Assembly (NCBI GenBank): GCA_040381075.1
Contig: JBEIHX010000036.1
Location: 1 to 34,990 of the forward strand
DNA from: JBEIHX01 sp040381075
GTDB lineage: Bacteria; Pseudomonadota; Alphaproteobacteria; Caulobacterales; Aquidulcibacteraceae
DNA length: 34,990 nucleotides
Direction of reading: 5' to 3'
Below, piece by piece: positions 23,738 to 30,956 of the stretch (positions are counted from its first letter, which is position 1; the number at the start of each line of letters is the position of its first letter). The notes beneath the pieces were generated by a model. The model worked only from the letters and a program-made list of their open reading frames with translations, was not told the origin of the DNA and ran no database searches. The translations under genes were made by a program, and so were the position numbers.

Positions 23738-24829
23738 TTGGCCAAGCGGCGCGTTGCGATCGTGCTCTTCAATCTGGGCGGGCCTGACTCGCTCAGCGCG
23801 GTGAAGCCGTTCCTCTTCAATCTGTTCAACGACCCCGCCATCATCGCCGCGCCAGGGCCGCTGCGGTGGGCGATCGCCACGCTCATTTCGACGACCCGCA
23901 ACCGCAGCGCACAGGCGAATTACGCGTTGATGGGCGGCGCCTCGCCCCTGCTTCCCGAAACGCGCCTGCAGGCCGACGCGCTTTCCGCCGTCCTGCGCGA
24001 TCGCGTCGGCTGGGCGGACCGGGAGGCGCGCATCTTCATCGCGATGCGCTACTGGAAGCCCTTCGTGTCCGACGCCGCGGCGGCCGTGCGCGCCTGGAAG
24101 GCGGATGACGTCGTGCTGCTGCCGCTGTATCCACAGTACTCCACCACGACCACCGCCTCATCTCTGGCGGCCTGGGCCCAGGCCTATGGCCCGCAGGGTC
24201 CGCAGCCGCGCACGATCTGCTGCTATCCGTCCGAGGCCGAGCTCGCCGGCGCACACGCCGAGCGGATCCTTTCGGCATGGCGCAACGCCGGCGCACCGGA
24301 GAATGTCCGGGTTCTGTTTTCCGCCCATGGCCTGCCGAAAAAGACAATCGACCGCGGCGATCCCTACCAGTGGCAGGTTGAGGAGACCGCCGGTGCGATC
24401 GCGCGACAGCTGCCCGCCGATTGGGAGACCGAGATCTGCTATCAGTCCCGGGTGGGACCGCTCGAGTGGATCGGCCCGTCGACGGAGGAAAGCATCGCCA
24501 GGGCGGGAGCCGACCGCAAGGCCGTGATCGTGGCCCCGATCGCGTTCGTCTCCGAGCACATCGAAACCCTTGTGGAGCTCGACCGCGAGTACGCGCACAA
24601 GGCGCTCGAAGATGGCGTGTCAGTCTATCTGCGCGCGCCGGCTCTCGGTGTCCACACGCGCTTCATCGGCCTTCTCGCCGATCTCGTGGATCGCGCATTG
24701 GCGGCGCCCGGCGGCGGTTTGGCCTGCCCGCCGCAGCGTCTGTGTCCGGCCGCCTGCGGGGCCTGCCCGCGCAGCGCCCAGACGGGTGCGGCGCCCGGCC
24801 GCGCGGCGCCGGCGCTTGCTGCGGAGTAG
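23738..24829 (+). CDS. hemH: Ferrochelatase with C-terminal cysteine cluster
   Basis: 363 residues. It inserts Fe2+ into protoporphyrin IX (or the last intermediate) to make heme. The N-terminus is RRVAIVLFNLGGPDS; catalytic H197 lies in LFSAHGLPKK and E276 in SEHIETLVELD; PLYPQYSTTTTASS is typical. Four cysteines at 330, 336, 340 and 343 in the tail (CPPQRLCPAACGAC) match the position where Caulobacter-type ferrochelatases carry a [2Fe-2S] cluster. The start is TTG at 23738 with GGGAG about seven bases upstream, a weak initiation codon that would lower output relative to hemE. Probable operon with hemE and hemJ. Confidence 0.95.
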   Translation: MAKRRVAIVLFNLGGPDSLSAVKPFLFNLFNDPAIIAAPGPLRWAIATLISTTRNRSAQANYALMGGASPLLPETRLQADALSAVLRDRVGWADREARIFIAMRYWKPFVSDAAAAVRAWKADDVVLLPLYPQYSTTTTASSLAAWAQAYGPQGPQPRTICCYPSEAELAGAHAERILSAWRNAGAPENVRVLFSAHGLPKKTIDRGDPYQWQVEETAGAIARQLPADWETEICYQSRVGPLEWIGPSTEESIARAGADRKAVIVAPIAFVSEHIETLVELDREYAHKALEDGVSVYLRAPALGVHTRFIGLLADLVDRALAAPGGGLACPPQRLCPAACGACPRSAQTGAAPGRAAPALAAE

Positions 24830-24850
24830 GGGCCGCGGCTAACCTGACGC

Positions 24851-25294
24851 GTGCTCTATGATTGGCTGCGCGCCCTGCACATCATCGCCGTGATCGCCTG
24901 GATGGCCGGACTGATGATGCTGCCGCGACTTTACGTCTACCATTTCAAGGCTGAAGCCGGCTCGGTCTTCGACGCCACCCTCATAGAGGCGGAGCGCCGA
25001 CTGGTGACCATCATCCTCAATCCGGCGCTTTTTCTGGTGTGGGGGATGGGTCTGTCGCTGCTCTTTTACGGCGAGACCAACAACCGCTACGGCTGGCCGT
25101 TTGAGCCCTGGCTGTGGGCGAAACTTGTACTGGTCGTCGGCCTGTCGGGCGTCCACGGCATGCTCACGGCGGCGCGCCGCCGGTTCGCCGCCGGCGACCG
25201 GCCGAAATCGGAACGCTACTGGCGCATCCTCAACGAGGTTCCCATGATCATCGCGATCGGCGTGGTCATTCTGGCGGTCGTCGAGCCGCGTTAG
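24851..25294 (+). CDS. hemJ: Protoporphyrinogen IX oxidase HemJ
   Basis: 147 residues, a four-helix inner-membrane protein. HemJ oxidises protoporphyrinogen IX to protoporphyrin IX in bacteria that lack HemG and HemY. The conserved N-terminal histidine is H10 in LRALHIIAVIAWMAGL, followed by LPRLYVYHFKAE; a conserved lysine appears in EPWLWAKLVLV; HGMLTAARRRFA and the RILNEVPMIIAIGVV helix complete the pattern. The start is GTG at 24851, 21 bases after the hemH stop, with no good ribosome binding site. Together with hemE and hemH it supplies three of the last four heme steps; coproporphyrinogen oxidase is elsewhere. Confidence 0.92.
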   Translation: MLYDWLRALHIIAVIAWMAGLMMLPRLYVYHFKAEAGSVFDATLIEAERRLVTIILNPALFLVWGMGLSLLFYGETNNRYGWPFEPWLWAKLVLVVGLSGVHGMLTAARRRFAAGDRPKSERYWRILNEVPMIIAIGVVILAVVEPR

Positions 25295-25324
25295 CAGCGC
25301 GGTGCGCCAGGGCGCTGGGGCTTC

Positions 25325-25358
25325 CCCCCTGTTGACCCGGGCCCCCTGTTGACCCGGG
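25325..25358. repeat. 17-bp tandem duplication containing TTGACC
   Basis: CCCCCTGTTGACCCGGG occurs twice in a row, perfect, between hemJ and rho. Each copy carries a -35-like TTGACC. Confidence 0.95.
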
Positions 25359-25377
25359 CCCGTCGCCGGATTACACG
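25349..25377 (+). promoter_or_regulatory. Possible rho promoter using the second repeat copy
   Basis: TTGACC (25349-25354, 5 of 6 to TTGACA), 17-base spacer, TACACG (25372-25377, 3 of 6 to TATAAT). It would give a leader of about 130 bases before rho. The weak -10 makes this tentative. Confidence 0.35.
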
Positions 25378-25511
25378 GAAGGTCCCTCCTTTATCGCGAT
25401 TGCAGTCGGCGCTGCGCCGGTGTCGCGACCCAACCGAAACAATCTGGCCCGACGGACTGGCGTCCGTCAGCCGTCGCCTGCGGGCGATTTGCAAAAAATG
25501 AGCGCACAGCC

Positions 25512-26924
25512 ATGACCATGGACCCCTCCGCACCTCGCGGCGAGACTGAACTTCCGATCGTGCAGGATTTCTCCGACGCCGGCGAGCTTGACGCGGGCGA
25601 TGGCGATCTTGGCGAGGACGGCGAGTCTGTCGAAGAGCGCGAACGCAAGCCGTTGCCATTCTCGCAGGTCGCCCTGCTTGAGCTGAAGCGCAAGACGCCC
25701 ACCGAGCTCCTGCAGTTCGCCGAGGAACTTGGCATCGAGAACGCCTCGAACCTGCGCATGCAGGACATGATGTTCGAGGTCCTCAAGGAGCTCGCTGACC
25801 GCGGTGTGGAGATTTCCGGCGCCGGCGTGCTTGAAGTCCTGCCGGACGGTTTCGGATTTCTCCGCTCCGCGAAATCAAACTACCTGCCCGGACCCGACGA
25901 CATCTATGTCAGCCCGACGCAGATCCGCCGGTGCGCCCTGCGGACCGGCGACACCGTTGAAGGTCCGATCCGCGGCCCGAAGGATGGCGAGCGGTACTTC
26001 GCGATCCTGAAGGTCACATCGATCAATTTCGAGGATCCCGAACGCGCCAAGCACAAGGTCCACTTCGACAATCTGACGCCGCTGTTTCCCAACAAGCGGC
26101 TGACCATGGAGAATCCCGATCCCACCCTGAAGGATCGCTCCGGTCGGGTGATCGACATTGTCGCGCCGATCGGCAAGGGACAGCGCGCCCTCATCGTTGC
26201 GCCGCCACGGACCGGCAAGACGGTCCTGATGCAGAATATCGCGAAGTCGATCGAGGCCAATCACCCCGAAGTGTTCCTGATGGTGCTTCTGATCGATGAG
26301 CGGCCGGAAGAAGTCACCGACATGCAGCGCACCGTGAAGGGCGAGGTGGTCGCCTCGACCTTCGACGAGCCCGCAGCGCGCCACGTCCAGGTCGCAGAAA
26401 TGGTGATCGAGAAGGCCAAGCGCCTGGCTGAGCACGGGCGCGACGTGGTCATCCTGCTTGATTCCGTGACGCGTCTTGGTCGGGCCTACAACACGGTCGT
26501 TCCCTCCTCCGGCAAGGTCCTGACAGGCGGCGTGGACGCCAATGCGCTGCAGCGGCCGAAACGCTTCTTTGGCGCCGCCCGCAATCTGGAGGAAGGCGGC
26601 AGCCTGACGATCATAGCCACCGCGCTGATCGACACCGGCTCGCGCATGGACGAAGTGATCTTCGAGGAGTTCAAGGGGACGGGCAATTCCGAGATCGTTC
26701 TCGACCGCAAGGTGGCCGACAAGCGGACATTCCCGGCGATGGACATCCTCAAGTCCGGCACGCGCAAGGAAGAACTCATCACCCCGCGCGAGCACATGCC
26801 CAAGACCTATGTGCTGCGCCGCATTCTCGCGCCCATGGGCACCAACGACGCCATCGATTTCCTGTTGTCAAAGCTGCGCGAAACCAAGACGAACGACGAA
26901 TTCTTCAGCTCGATGAACAGCTGA
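25512..26924 (+). CDS. rho: Transcription termination factor Rho
   Basis: 470 residues, longer than E. coli Rho because of an acidic N-terminal extension of about 45 residues (GELDAGDGDLGEDGES). Rho is a hexameric RNA-dependent ATPase that ends transcription. The N-terminal helical domain begins around VALLELKRKTPTELLQFAEE; the RNA-binding cold-shock fold contains DGFGFLRSAKSNYLPGPDDIYVS; Walker A PPRTGKT is at about 231-237; LLIDERPEEVTD and LLDSVTRLGRAYN follow. ATG 25512 starts inside a four-base ATGA overlap with a five-codon frame (25498-25515). There is no purine-rich ribosome binding site directly upstream. It converges with cenR across 45 bases filled by an 18-bp duplication. Confidence 0.97.
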   Translation: MTMDPSAPRGETELPIVQDFSDAGELDAGDGDLGEDGESVEERERKPLPFSQVALLELKRKTPTELLQFAEELGIENASNLRMQDMMFEVLKELADRGVEISGAGVLEVLPDGFGFLRSAKSNYLPGPDDIYVSPTQIRRCALRTGDTVEGPIRGPKDGERYFAILKVTSINFEDPERAKHKVHFDNLTPLFPNKRLTMENPDPTLKDRSGRVIDIVAPIGKGQRALIVAPPRTGKTVLMQNIAKSIEANHPEVFLMVLLIDERPEEVTDMQRTVKGEVVASTFDEPAARHVQVAEMVIEKAKRLAEHGRDVVILLDSVTRLGRAYNTVVPSSGKVLTGGVDANALQRPKRFFGAARNLEEGGSLTIIATALIDTGSRMDEVIFEEFKGTGNSEIVLDRKVADKRTFPAMDILKSGTRKEELITPREHMPKTYVLRRILAPMGTNDAIDFLLSKLRETKTNDEFFSSMNS

Positions 26925-26939
26925 GGACTGGGGAAGGGC

Positions 26940-26975
26940 GCTGGCCTGCGCTCAGGGGCTGGCCTGCGCTCAGGG
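26940..26975. repeat. 18-bp tandem duplication between rho and cenR, containing the cenR stop
   Basis: GCTGGCCTGCGCTCAGGG occurs twice, perfect. The second copy covers the last two codons, including the TGA, of cenR on the minus strand, so the duplication originated at the gene end. Confidence 0.95.
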
Positions 26976-27656
26976 CGCGAGGCGATACCCGCCCGCGTCG
27001 GTCACGAGCAGGCGCGCCGTCGCCGGGTCAGGCTCGATTTTCTGGCGCAGGCGATAGACATGGGTTTCCAGGGTGTGGGTGGTGACCTGCGCATTGTAGC
27101 CCCACACCTCGCGCAGCAGCTCCTCGCGCGCGACGGACTTCGCTCCTGCGCGATAGAGATATTTCAGGATGTTCGTCTCCTTCTCCGTGAGGCGGATCTT
27201 GCGTCCCTTCCTGTCCAGAAGAAGCTTGGCGCCCGGCCGGAATTCATAGGGGCCAATGGCGAATACCGCGTCTTCGCTCGCCGCGTGGCTGCGCAGGTGC
27301 GCCCGCAGCCGGGCCAGCAGAACCGCAAACCTGAAGGGCTTTGTGACGTAGTCGTTCGCCCCTGCGTCAAGACCCCAGACCGTATCCGTCTCGCCGTCCT
27401 TGCCGGTGAGCATCACAATTGGCGTTGTCACACCCTCGCCGCGCAGGGTCCTGCAGATCTCACGCCCATCGCCGTCCGGCAGGTCAATGTCGAGCAGGAT
27501 CAGGTCGAAGCGCTCGGCGCGCGCGGCCGCCAGGCCCGCCTCGGCGCAGTTCGCCGGGGTCACCCGGAACTCTCCGGTGTCGGTGAGCTGCTCGCACAGG
27601 GCTTCGCGCAGGTCTGGATCGTCGTCGACGATCAGGATGGATTTGGCGGTCGTCAC
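26970..27656 (-). CDS. cenR: OmpR-family response regulator, CenR-like
   Basis: 228 residues. The receiver domain has the acidic pocket D11-D13, phospho-acceptor D56 (LILLDIDLPDGDG) and K106 (DYVTKPFRF). The winged-helix DNA-binding domain has RKIRLTEKETNILKYLYRAG and THTLETHVYRLRQKIEPDP. The wording of both domains closely fits the alphaproteobacterial CenR/Otpr group, which controls envelope integrity with the kinase CenK. In Caulobacter cenR is also near hemE. No kinase is adjacent. The start is GTG at 27656; its ribosome binding site is weak. A 14-bp palindrome lies 35-48 bases upstream. The orthology is an inference from remembered sequence pattern and location. Confidence 0.82.
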   Translation of the reverse strand: MTTAKSILIVDDDPDLREALCEQLTDTGEFRVTPANCAEAGLAAARAERFDLILLDIDLPDGDGREICRTLRGEGVTTPIVMLTGKDGETDTVWGLDAGANDYVTKPFRFAVLLARLRAHLRSHAASEDAVFAIGPYEFRPGAKLLLDRKGRKIRLTEKETNILKYLYRAGAKSVAREELLREVWGYNAQVTTHTLETHVYRLRQKIEPDPATARLLVTDAGGYRLAP

Positions 27657-27690
27657 GGGGCAGGAGCCTTTTGTTACTCCAGGCTACATG

Positions 27691-27704
27691 GCCCCTGCAG
27701 GGGC
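27691..27704. promoter_or_regulatory. 14-bp palindrome upstream of cenR
   Basis: GCCCCTG followed by CAGGGGC, perfect, 35-48 bases before the cenR GTG. It could be an operator or a leader hairpin; the sequence alone does not decide. Confidence 0.3.
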
Positions 27705-27727
27705 TTGCGTCCACCCGCCCGGGCGAT

Positions 27728-28363
27728 GACCTTCTCGTTATCTCGCGATGCGGGTGGAGCCCAACTGGCGGTTCGGCCACCCCCAAAACCTTCGCCGGAC
27801 GCGTCCGCGAGCCCGCCAAAGGTCAGGCGCCGCTTGAGGCCATTGCACAGGCGATGCTGGGGGCCGGTGACGCGCTGACCAAGGCGTGAAAGGAGATTGA
27901 GAGCCGTCTTCTGAGGCAATCGCGGCGTGATGACCGGGTCCGGCTGTCGATGACCACGCCTTGCGTTGGCGCCCTGGCTGCGGTGACCTTCGCCGCCGCC
28001 ATTGGTGAGGCGGGTTGCGTCAGCCCCTGGCGCATGGCCGGAGCGCATTTCGGCCTGACGCACAGGTGGCGCCGGTCAGGAGAAATCGATGTAACAGGCA
28101 GACTCGCAAAGGTCGGCGACCATGGGATCACGGTCGCGCTTGATGAAGCCGTCGATATAATCCGCTCACGCCCGGTCAATGGCTCGGCGTTGAAGGGCTG
28201 GGAGCAGGGCGTGGCCAACTCCGCAGGCATGAAGAAATCCAGGGTTGCGCTGGCGCGCAGGCGCGCGGTCCTCATGCATCAGATGCTGAAGAGCGGCCAA
28301 GCATTCTCGCTGACAGGCCTGCCGCAGGCGGCGGCCGGACAAAAGCGCGGACCGGGCGGTTGA
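27728..28363 (+). pseudogene. IS110-family transposase remnant (C-terminal part, one internal stop)
   Basis: One frame reads ATPKTFAGRVREPAKG, LEAIAQAMLGAGDALTKA, then TGA at 27887-27889, then KEIESRLLRQSRRDDRVRLS, MTTPCVGALAAVTFAAAIG, AGAHFGLTHRWRRSGEID, VTGRLAKVGD, RPVNGSALKGWEQGVANSAG and KKSRVALARRRAVLMHQML. This is the order of the C-terminal Transposase_20 region of IS110 elements, including the SGE segment around the catalytic serine. The N-terminal DEDD nuclease half is missing: the frame has no space before cenR at 27656. It is therefore a truncated, inactive copy. The element's flanking non-coding RNA region and ends could not be recognised. Confidence 0.8.
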
Positions 28364-28426
28364 GCCTGGGGCCCTGGGCAAACCGCCCATGGCCTGAAAC
28401 AGAGGCCTGGACCTGAATTCCGGGCT

Positions 28427-28912
28427 CTATGGGCTTGCGGGTTCGGAACCAGGGCCTTCGCCCCTAAAGCCCAGCAGCCATGCCACGGACACACCAAAAA
28501 CCAAGGTCGAGAAAATTTCAGCCCGGTTACTCTTCAGAAGGTCGAGGTCGCTGTTTGCTTGCCTTTCGAGCCATTCGGTCCGGCTGGACGCAGCGAGCTG
28601 GAGCGCCGTGTCTGTGCACAGGTCTGGCGTGATGGCCACGCTGTGCAGGCTGTTCACGGACTGCTGACACCCCGCGGCCCCGGCGATGCGGACCGAGGCG
28701 TCTGCACCCACCAGCAAGAGATCGCCCGGGTGCAGTGGCGAACCAGGCGTCACAGGAAACGTCGCGTTGGCGCGCAGCCCGACCACTGCGCCCTGCGGCC
28801 CCGACACGCTCAGGACTTCTCCTGCCGCCTGCGCGAGAGCGCCCCGGGGCAGCGTCGCCGCCAAGGCCAACGTCACCAGACCCATCCGACCAAAAGCGAC
28901 CACAGCGCGCAT
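28427..28912 (-). CDS. Exported protein with FecR-like segment and C-terminal membrane anchor
   Basis: 161 residues. Signal peptide at about 1-28 (MGLVTLALAATLPRGALAQA). Residues 31-78 (GEVLSVSGPQGAVVG ... PLHPGDLLLVGADASVRIA) look like the beta-rich FecR fold, which in other proteins sits in the periplasm. Two cysteines, C82 and C99, could form a disulfide. A short predicted membrane helix at about 132-150 (IFSTLVFGVSVAWLLGF) suggests a C-terminal anchor, with a short polar tail. ATG 28912 has GGGAG eight bases upstream. No partner gene such as a CHASE2 sensor or sigma/anti-sigma pair is adjacent. I do not recognise a specific function. Confidence 0.65.
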   Translation of the reverse strand: MRAVVAFGRMGLVTLALAATLPRGALAQAAGEVLSVSGPQGAVVGLRANATFPVTPGSPLHPGDLLLVGADASVRIAGAAGCQQSVNSLHSVAITPDLCTDTALQLAASSRTEWLERQANSDLDLLKSNRAEIFSTLVFGVSVAWLLGFRGEGPGSEPASP

Positions 28913-29005
28913 CGCATCTACTCCCGCCAGCCTCTCCAGGACCTCCAGCGCCGCCTGGACACGACGCGGTCCCTCCTCAAAATCGTCGACCCCACATGTC
29001 GTTCA

Positions 29006-29023
29006 ATCCCCAGATCTGGGGAT
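29006..29023. promoter_or_regulatory. 18-bp perfect palindrome upstream of the FecR-like gene
   Basis: ATCCCCAGA followed directly by its reverse complement TCTGGGGAT. It lies 94-111 bases before the FecR-like ATG. Role unknown; an operator is possible. Confidence 0.4.
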
Positions 29024-29645
29024 GGGGCAGCGACCGTTGGGTCAGGCGCGCCGCCAGCGCCTGCTCACAACGTTGTCGGCTCTGCAACGGTCTGGTTGAG
29101 AAGCCACCGTCTTGGTCCTGCGACGCATGCGGCCAGATCGTGCCGGGGCGAGTGGCGAAGCGGCGTTGAATTCCGTGCGGAAGGTCTCGGATCGCCACCC
29201 GAAGGCGCCCGTCGCGCAGAACGTCCCGCCGCTCGGCGTGCGCCAGTCGTCGGACGCGCGCGCGCCGGCTTGAAGCTCGCATGGCAGCGGCAGGCGGTTG
29301 CCCCCAGGTTGAGGAGCGCGACGCCGCGACGCCGGCCGGTCGCGGAGCACCGATCGAAACTGGCGTCGAGCGAGGGCGCGGTCAGGTCAGGGCGAAGGGT
29401 TGCTTCGACCGCCAGGGCCGCGGTGCGCGGCCCCGCCCGATCGCGGGGTCGGGTCAGGTTGACAGGCGGAGATTGGACCGTCGGTTGGTCTCGCTGGCCC
29501 AGGCCGCCGCCCCCGCCTGCGGTCCGGCTGCAGAGATCTGCGCGCGACCATGCCCGACCGCAGGCCCGGTCCGCCCCTGCCTGGCGCGAGGCCCTCCCGG
29601 GGGCCTGGCCCAACACGACGGATCGGTGAACACTCTTCGCACCGC

Positions 29646-29720
29646 CGGTCTTCGCAATCCCGGTCTTCGCAATCCCGGTCTTTGCGATGCCGGTCTTTGC
29701 GATGCCGGTCTTTGCGATGC
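29646..29720. repeat. 15-bp tandem repeat, 5 copies in two variants
   Basis: Two copies of CGGTCTTCGCAATCC followed by three of CGGTCTTTGCGATGC. It ends 57 bases before the L,D-transpeptidase start. Confidence 0.95.
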
Positions 29721-29777
29721 CGGGGACTCCCCGCAGTGTCCGGTTGGGCGAACGCCGCCCTGGATGGAGGACCGACG

Positions 29778-30308
29778 ATGATCGTGCAGGTGTTTGCAGA
29801 CGGCGTCCTGCGCTTCGGACATTGGTCGACGCGGTGTGCGCTCGGGCGCGGCGGGGTCACCCCGGCGCTGCGCAAGCGGGAGGGGGACGGGGCATCGCCG
29901 GCAGGTGTGTGGCCAATCCGCCGGGTGTTGTACCGTCCCGATGCGGGGGCGTGCCCCCAGACCCGGCTTGAAACCCGCCCGATCGCGCCGGACGATGGCT
30001 GGTGCGACGCCCCGCAGGACCCGGCGTATAACCGACCGGTCAAGTTGCCCTATCCGGCAAGCGCCGAGCAGATGTGGCGTTCTGATTCAGTCTACGACAT
30101 TGTCGTCGTGCTCGGGCACAACGACGACCCGGTCATCCCCGGGGCGGGAAGCGCGATATTCTTCCATCTGGCCCGGCCGGATTGGGGGCCCACCGAGGGC
30201 TGTGTCGCTGTGACGCGGCGCGACATGGAGCATGTCCTGTCGCACCTCAGTCCCGGCGCCGCCCTCGAGATCTGCCCCGGTCCGTCAGCGGGCGCCGAAA
30301 ATGGCTGA
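29778..30308 (+). CDS. L,D-transpeptidase (YkuD) family protein
   Basis: 176 residues, consisting of the YkuD catalytic domain. L,D-transpeptidases make 3-3 crosslinks in peptidoglycan or attach proteins to it, using a cysteine. The active site is H130 in AIFFHLARPDWGPTEGC and C142 in TEGCVAVTRRDM. KREGDGASPAGVWPIRRVLY is the usual early signature. No signal peptide is visible, unusual for a periplasmic enzyme but common in this subgroup of alphaproteobacterial proteins. GGAGG lies seven to eight bases before ATG 29778. It overlaps the end of the opposing PLP-homeostasis gene by 24 bases. Confidence 0.88.
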   Translation: MIVQVFADGVLRFGHWSTRCALGRGGVTPALRKREGDGASPAGVWPIRRVLYRPDAGACPQTRLETRPIAPDDGWCDAPQDPAYNRPVKLPYPASAEQMWRSDSVYDIVVVLGHNDDPVIPGAGSAIFFHLARPDWGPTEGCVAVTRRDMEHVLSHLSPGAALEICPGPSAGAENG

Positions 30309-30956
30309 GCCGACGCGCACGATCGTTGCGCCGCATCGCACTGCGATCTCGAAGTCATCGCTCATGCCCATGGACAGCTCAGTCAGGCCGTTGCGTGCTG
30401 CGATCGCCGCCAGCATGCGGAAATGCGGCTCAGGGTCGACGGCCTGCGGCGGGATGCACATCAGGCCGTCGACAGGAAGCCCGTAGTCACGCCGCGCCGC
30501 GGCGATGAAGCTGTCCGCCACATCGGGCAGGACCCCGGACTTCTGCGGCTCTGCGCCGGTGTTGACCTGGACCAGCACGCTCCGCGCCGCGCCCCGCCGC
30601 GCGAATTCCTCCGCGAGGGCGCGCGCCAGCCTGTCCCGGTCGAGGGTCTCGATGGCGTCAAACACCGCGACGGCGTCGGCGACCTTGTTGGTCTGCAAAG
30701 GCCCAATCAGGCGCAGGCCGAGCAGGGGATTCGCCGCGCGCCGTTCGGACCAGCGCGCGCGCGCCTCCTGGACCCGGTTCTCGGCGAACAGCCTGCAGCC
30801 AGCCTCAAGCGCTGCATCGACCCTGTCGTCAGGCTGTTGCTTGGACACGGCTGCGAGCGCTACCTCGCCGGGCGCACGCCCGGCCGCGATGGCTGCGGCG
30901 GCGATGCGCGCCTGCACGTCCGCCAGGCCGGCGGCGACCGAACGGGAGGGTGGCAT
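30285..30956 (-). CDS. YggS/PLPBP-family pyridoxal-phosphate homeostasis protein
   Basis: 223 residues, TIM-barrel PLP-binding protein without known enzymatic activity, needed for vitamin B6 and amino-acid balance. The PLP lysine is K39 in LAAVSKQQP. FAENRVQEA, RLIGPLQTNK, VNTGAEPQKSGV and LSMGMSDDFEIAVRCGAT are family signatures, with the end VRVGSAIFGAR. ATG 30956 gives the usual N-terminus VAAGLADVQARIAAAA; it has no clear ribosome binding site. The start codon overlaps the start codon of the opposite gene within one CATG. Confidence 0.93.
   Translation of the reverse strand: MPPSRSVAAGLADVQARIAAAAIAAGRAPGEVALAAVSKQQPDDRVDAALEAGCRLFAENRVQEARARWSERRAANPLLGLRLIGPLQTNKVADAVAVFDAIETLDRDRLARALAEEFARRGAARSVLVQVNTGAEPQKSGVLPDVADSFIAAARRDYGLPVDGLMCIPPQAVDPEPHFRMLAAIAARNGLTELSMGMSDDFEIAVRCGATIVRVGSAIFGAR

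Larger units (their letters stand above)
28913..29777. other. 865-base region without a recognised gene
   Basis: It holds the promoter side of the FecR-like gene, an 18-bp palindrome at 29006-29023, the 15-bp repeat array at 29646-29720, and competing short frames. A plus-strand frame at 28996-29169 has two CxxC pairs (CRLC and CDAC, zinc-ribbon-like). Another at 29127-29273 (48 codons, MRPDRAGASGEAALNSV...) has strong G/C preference at third positions, as real genes here do. None matches a family I recognise. It may be decayed coding sequence. Confidence 0.5.

Noticed and set aside
27823..28275. Minus-strand frame of 150 codons between cenR and the FecR-like gene
   Set aside because: The plus strand shows IS110 transposase similarity in the same stretch.
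28996..29620. ComF-like gene (zinc ribbon followed by phosphoribosyltransferase)
   Set aside because: Only a CxxC pair resembles ComF; the expected VDDV-TTGAT segment is absent in every frame.
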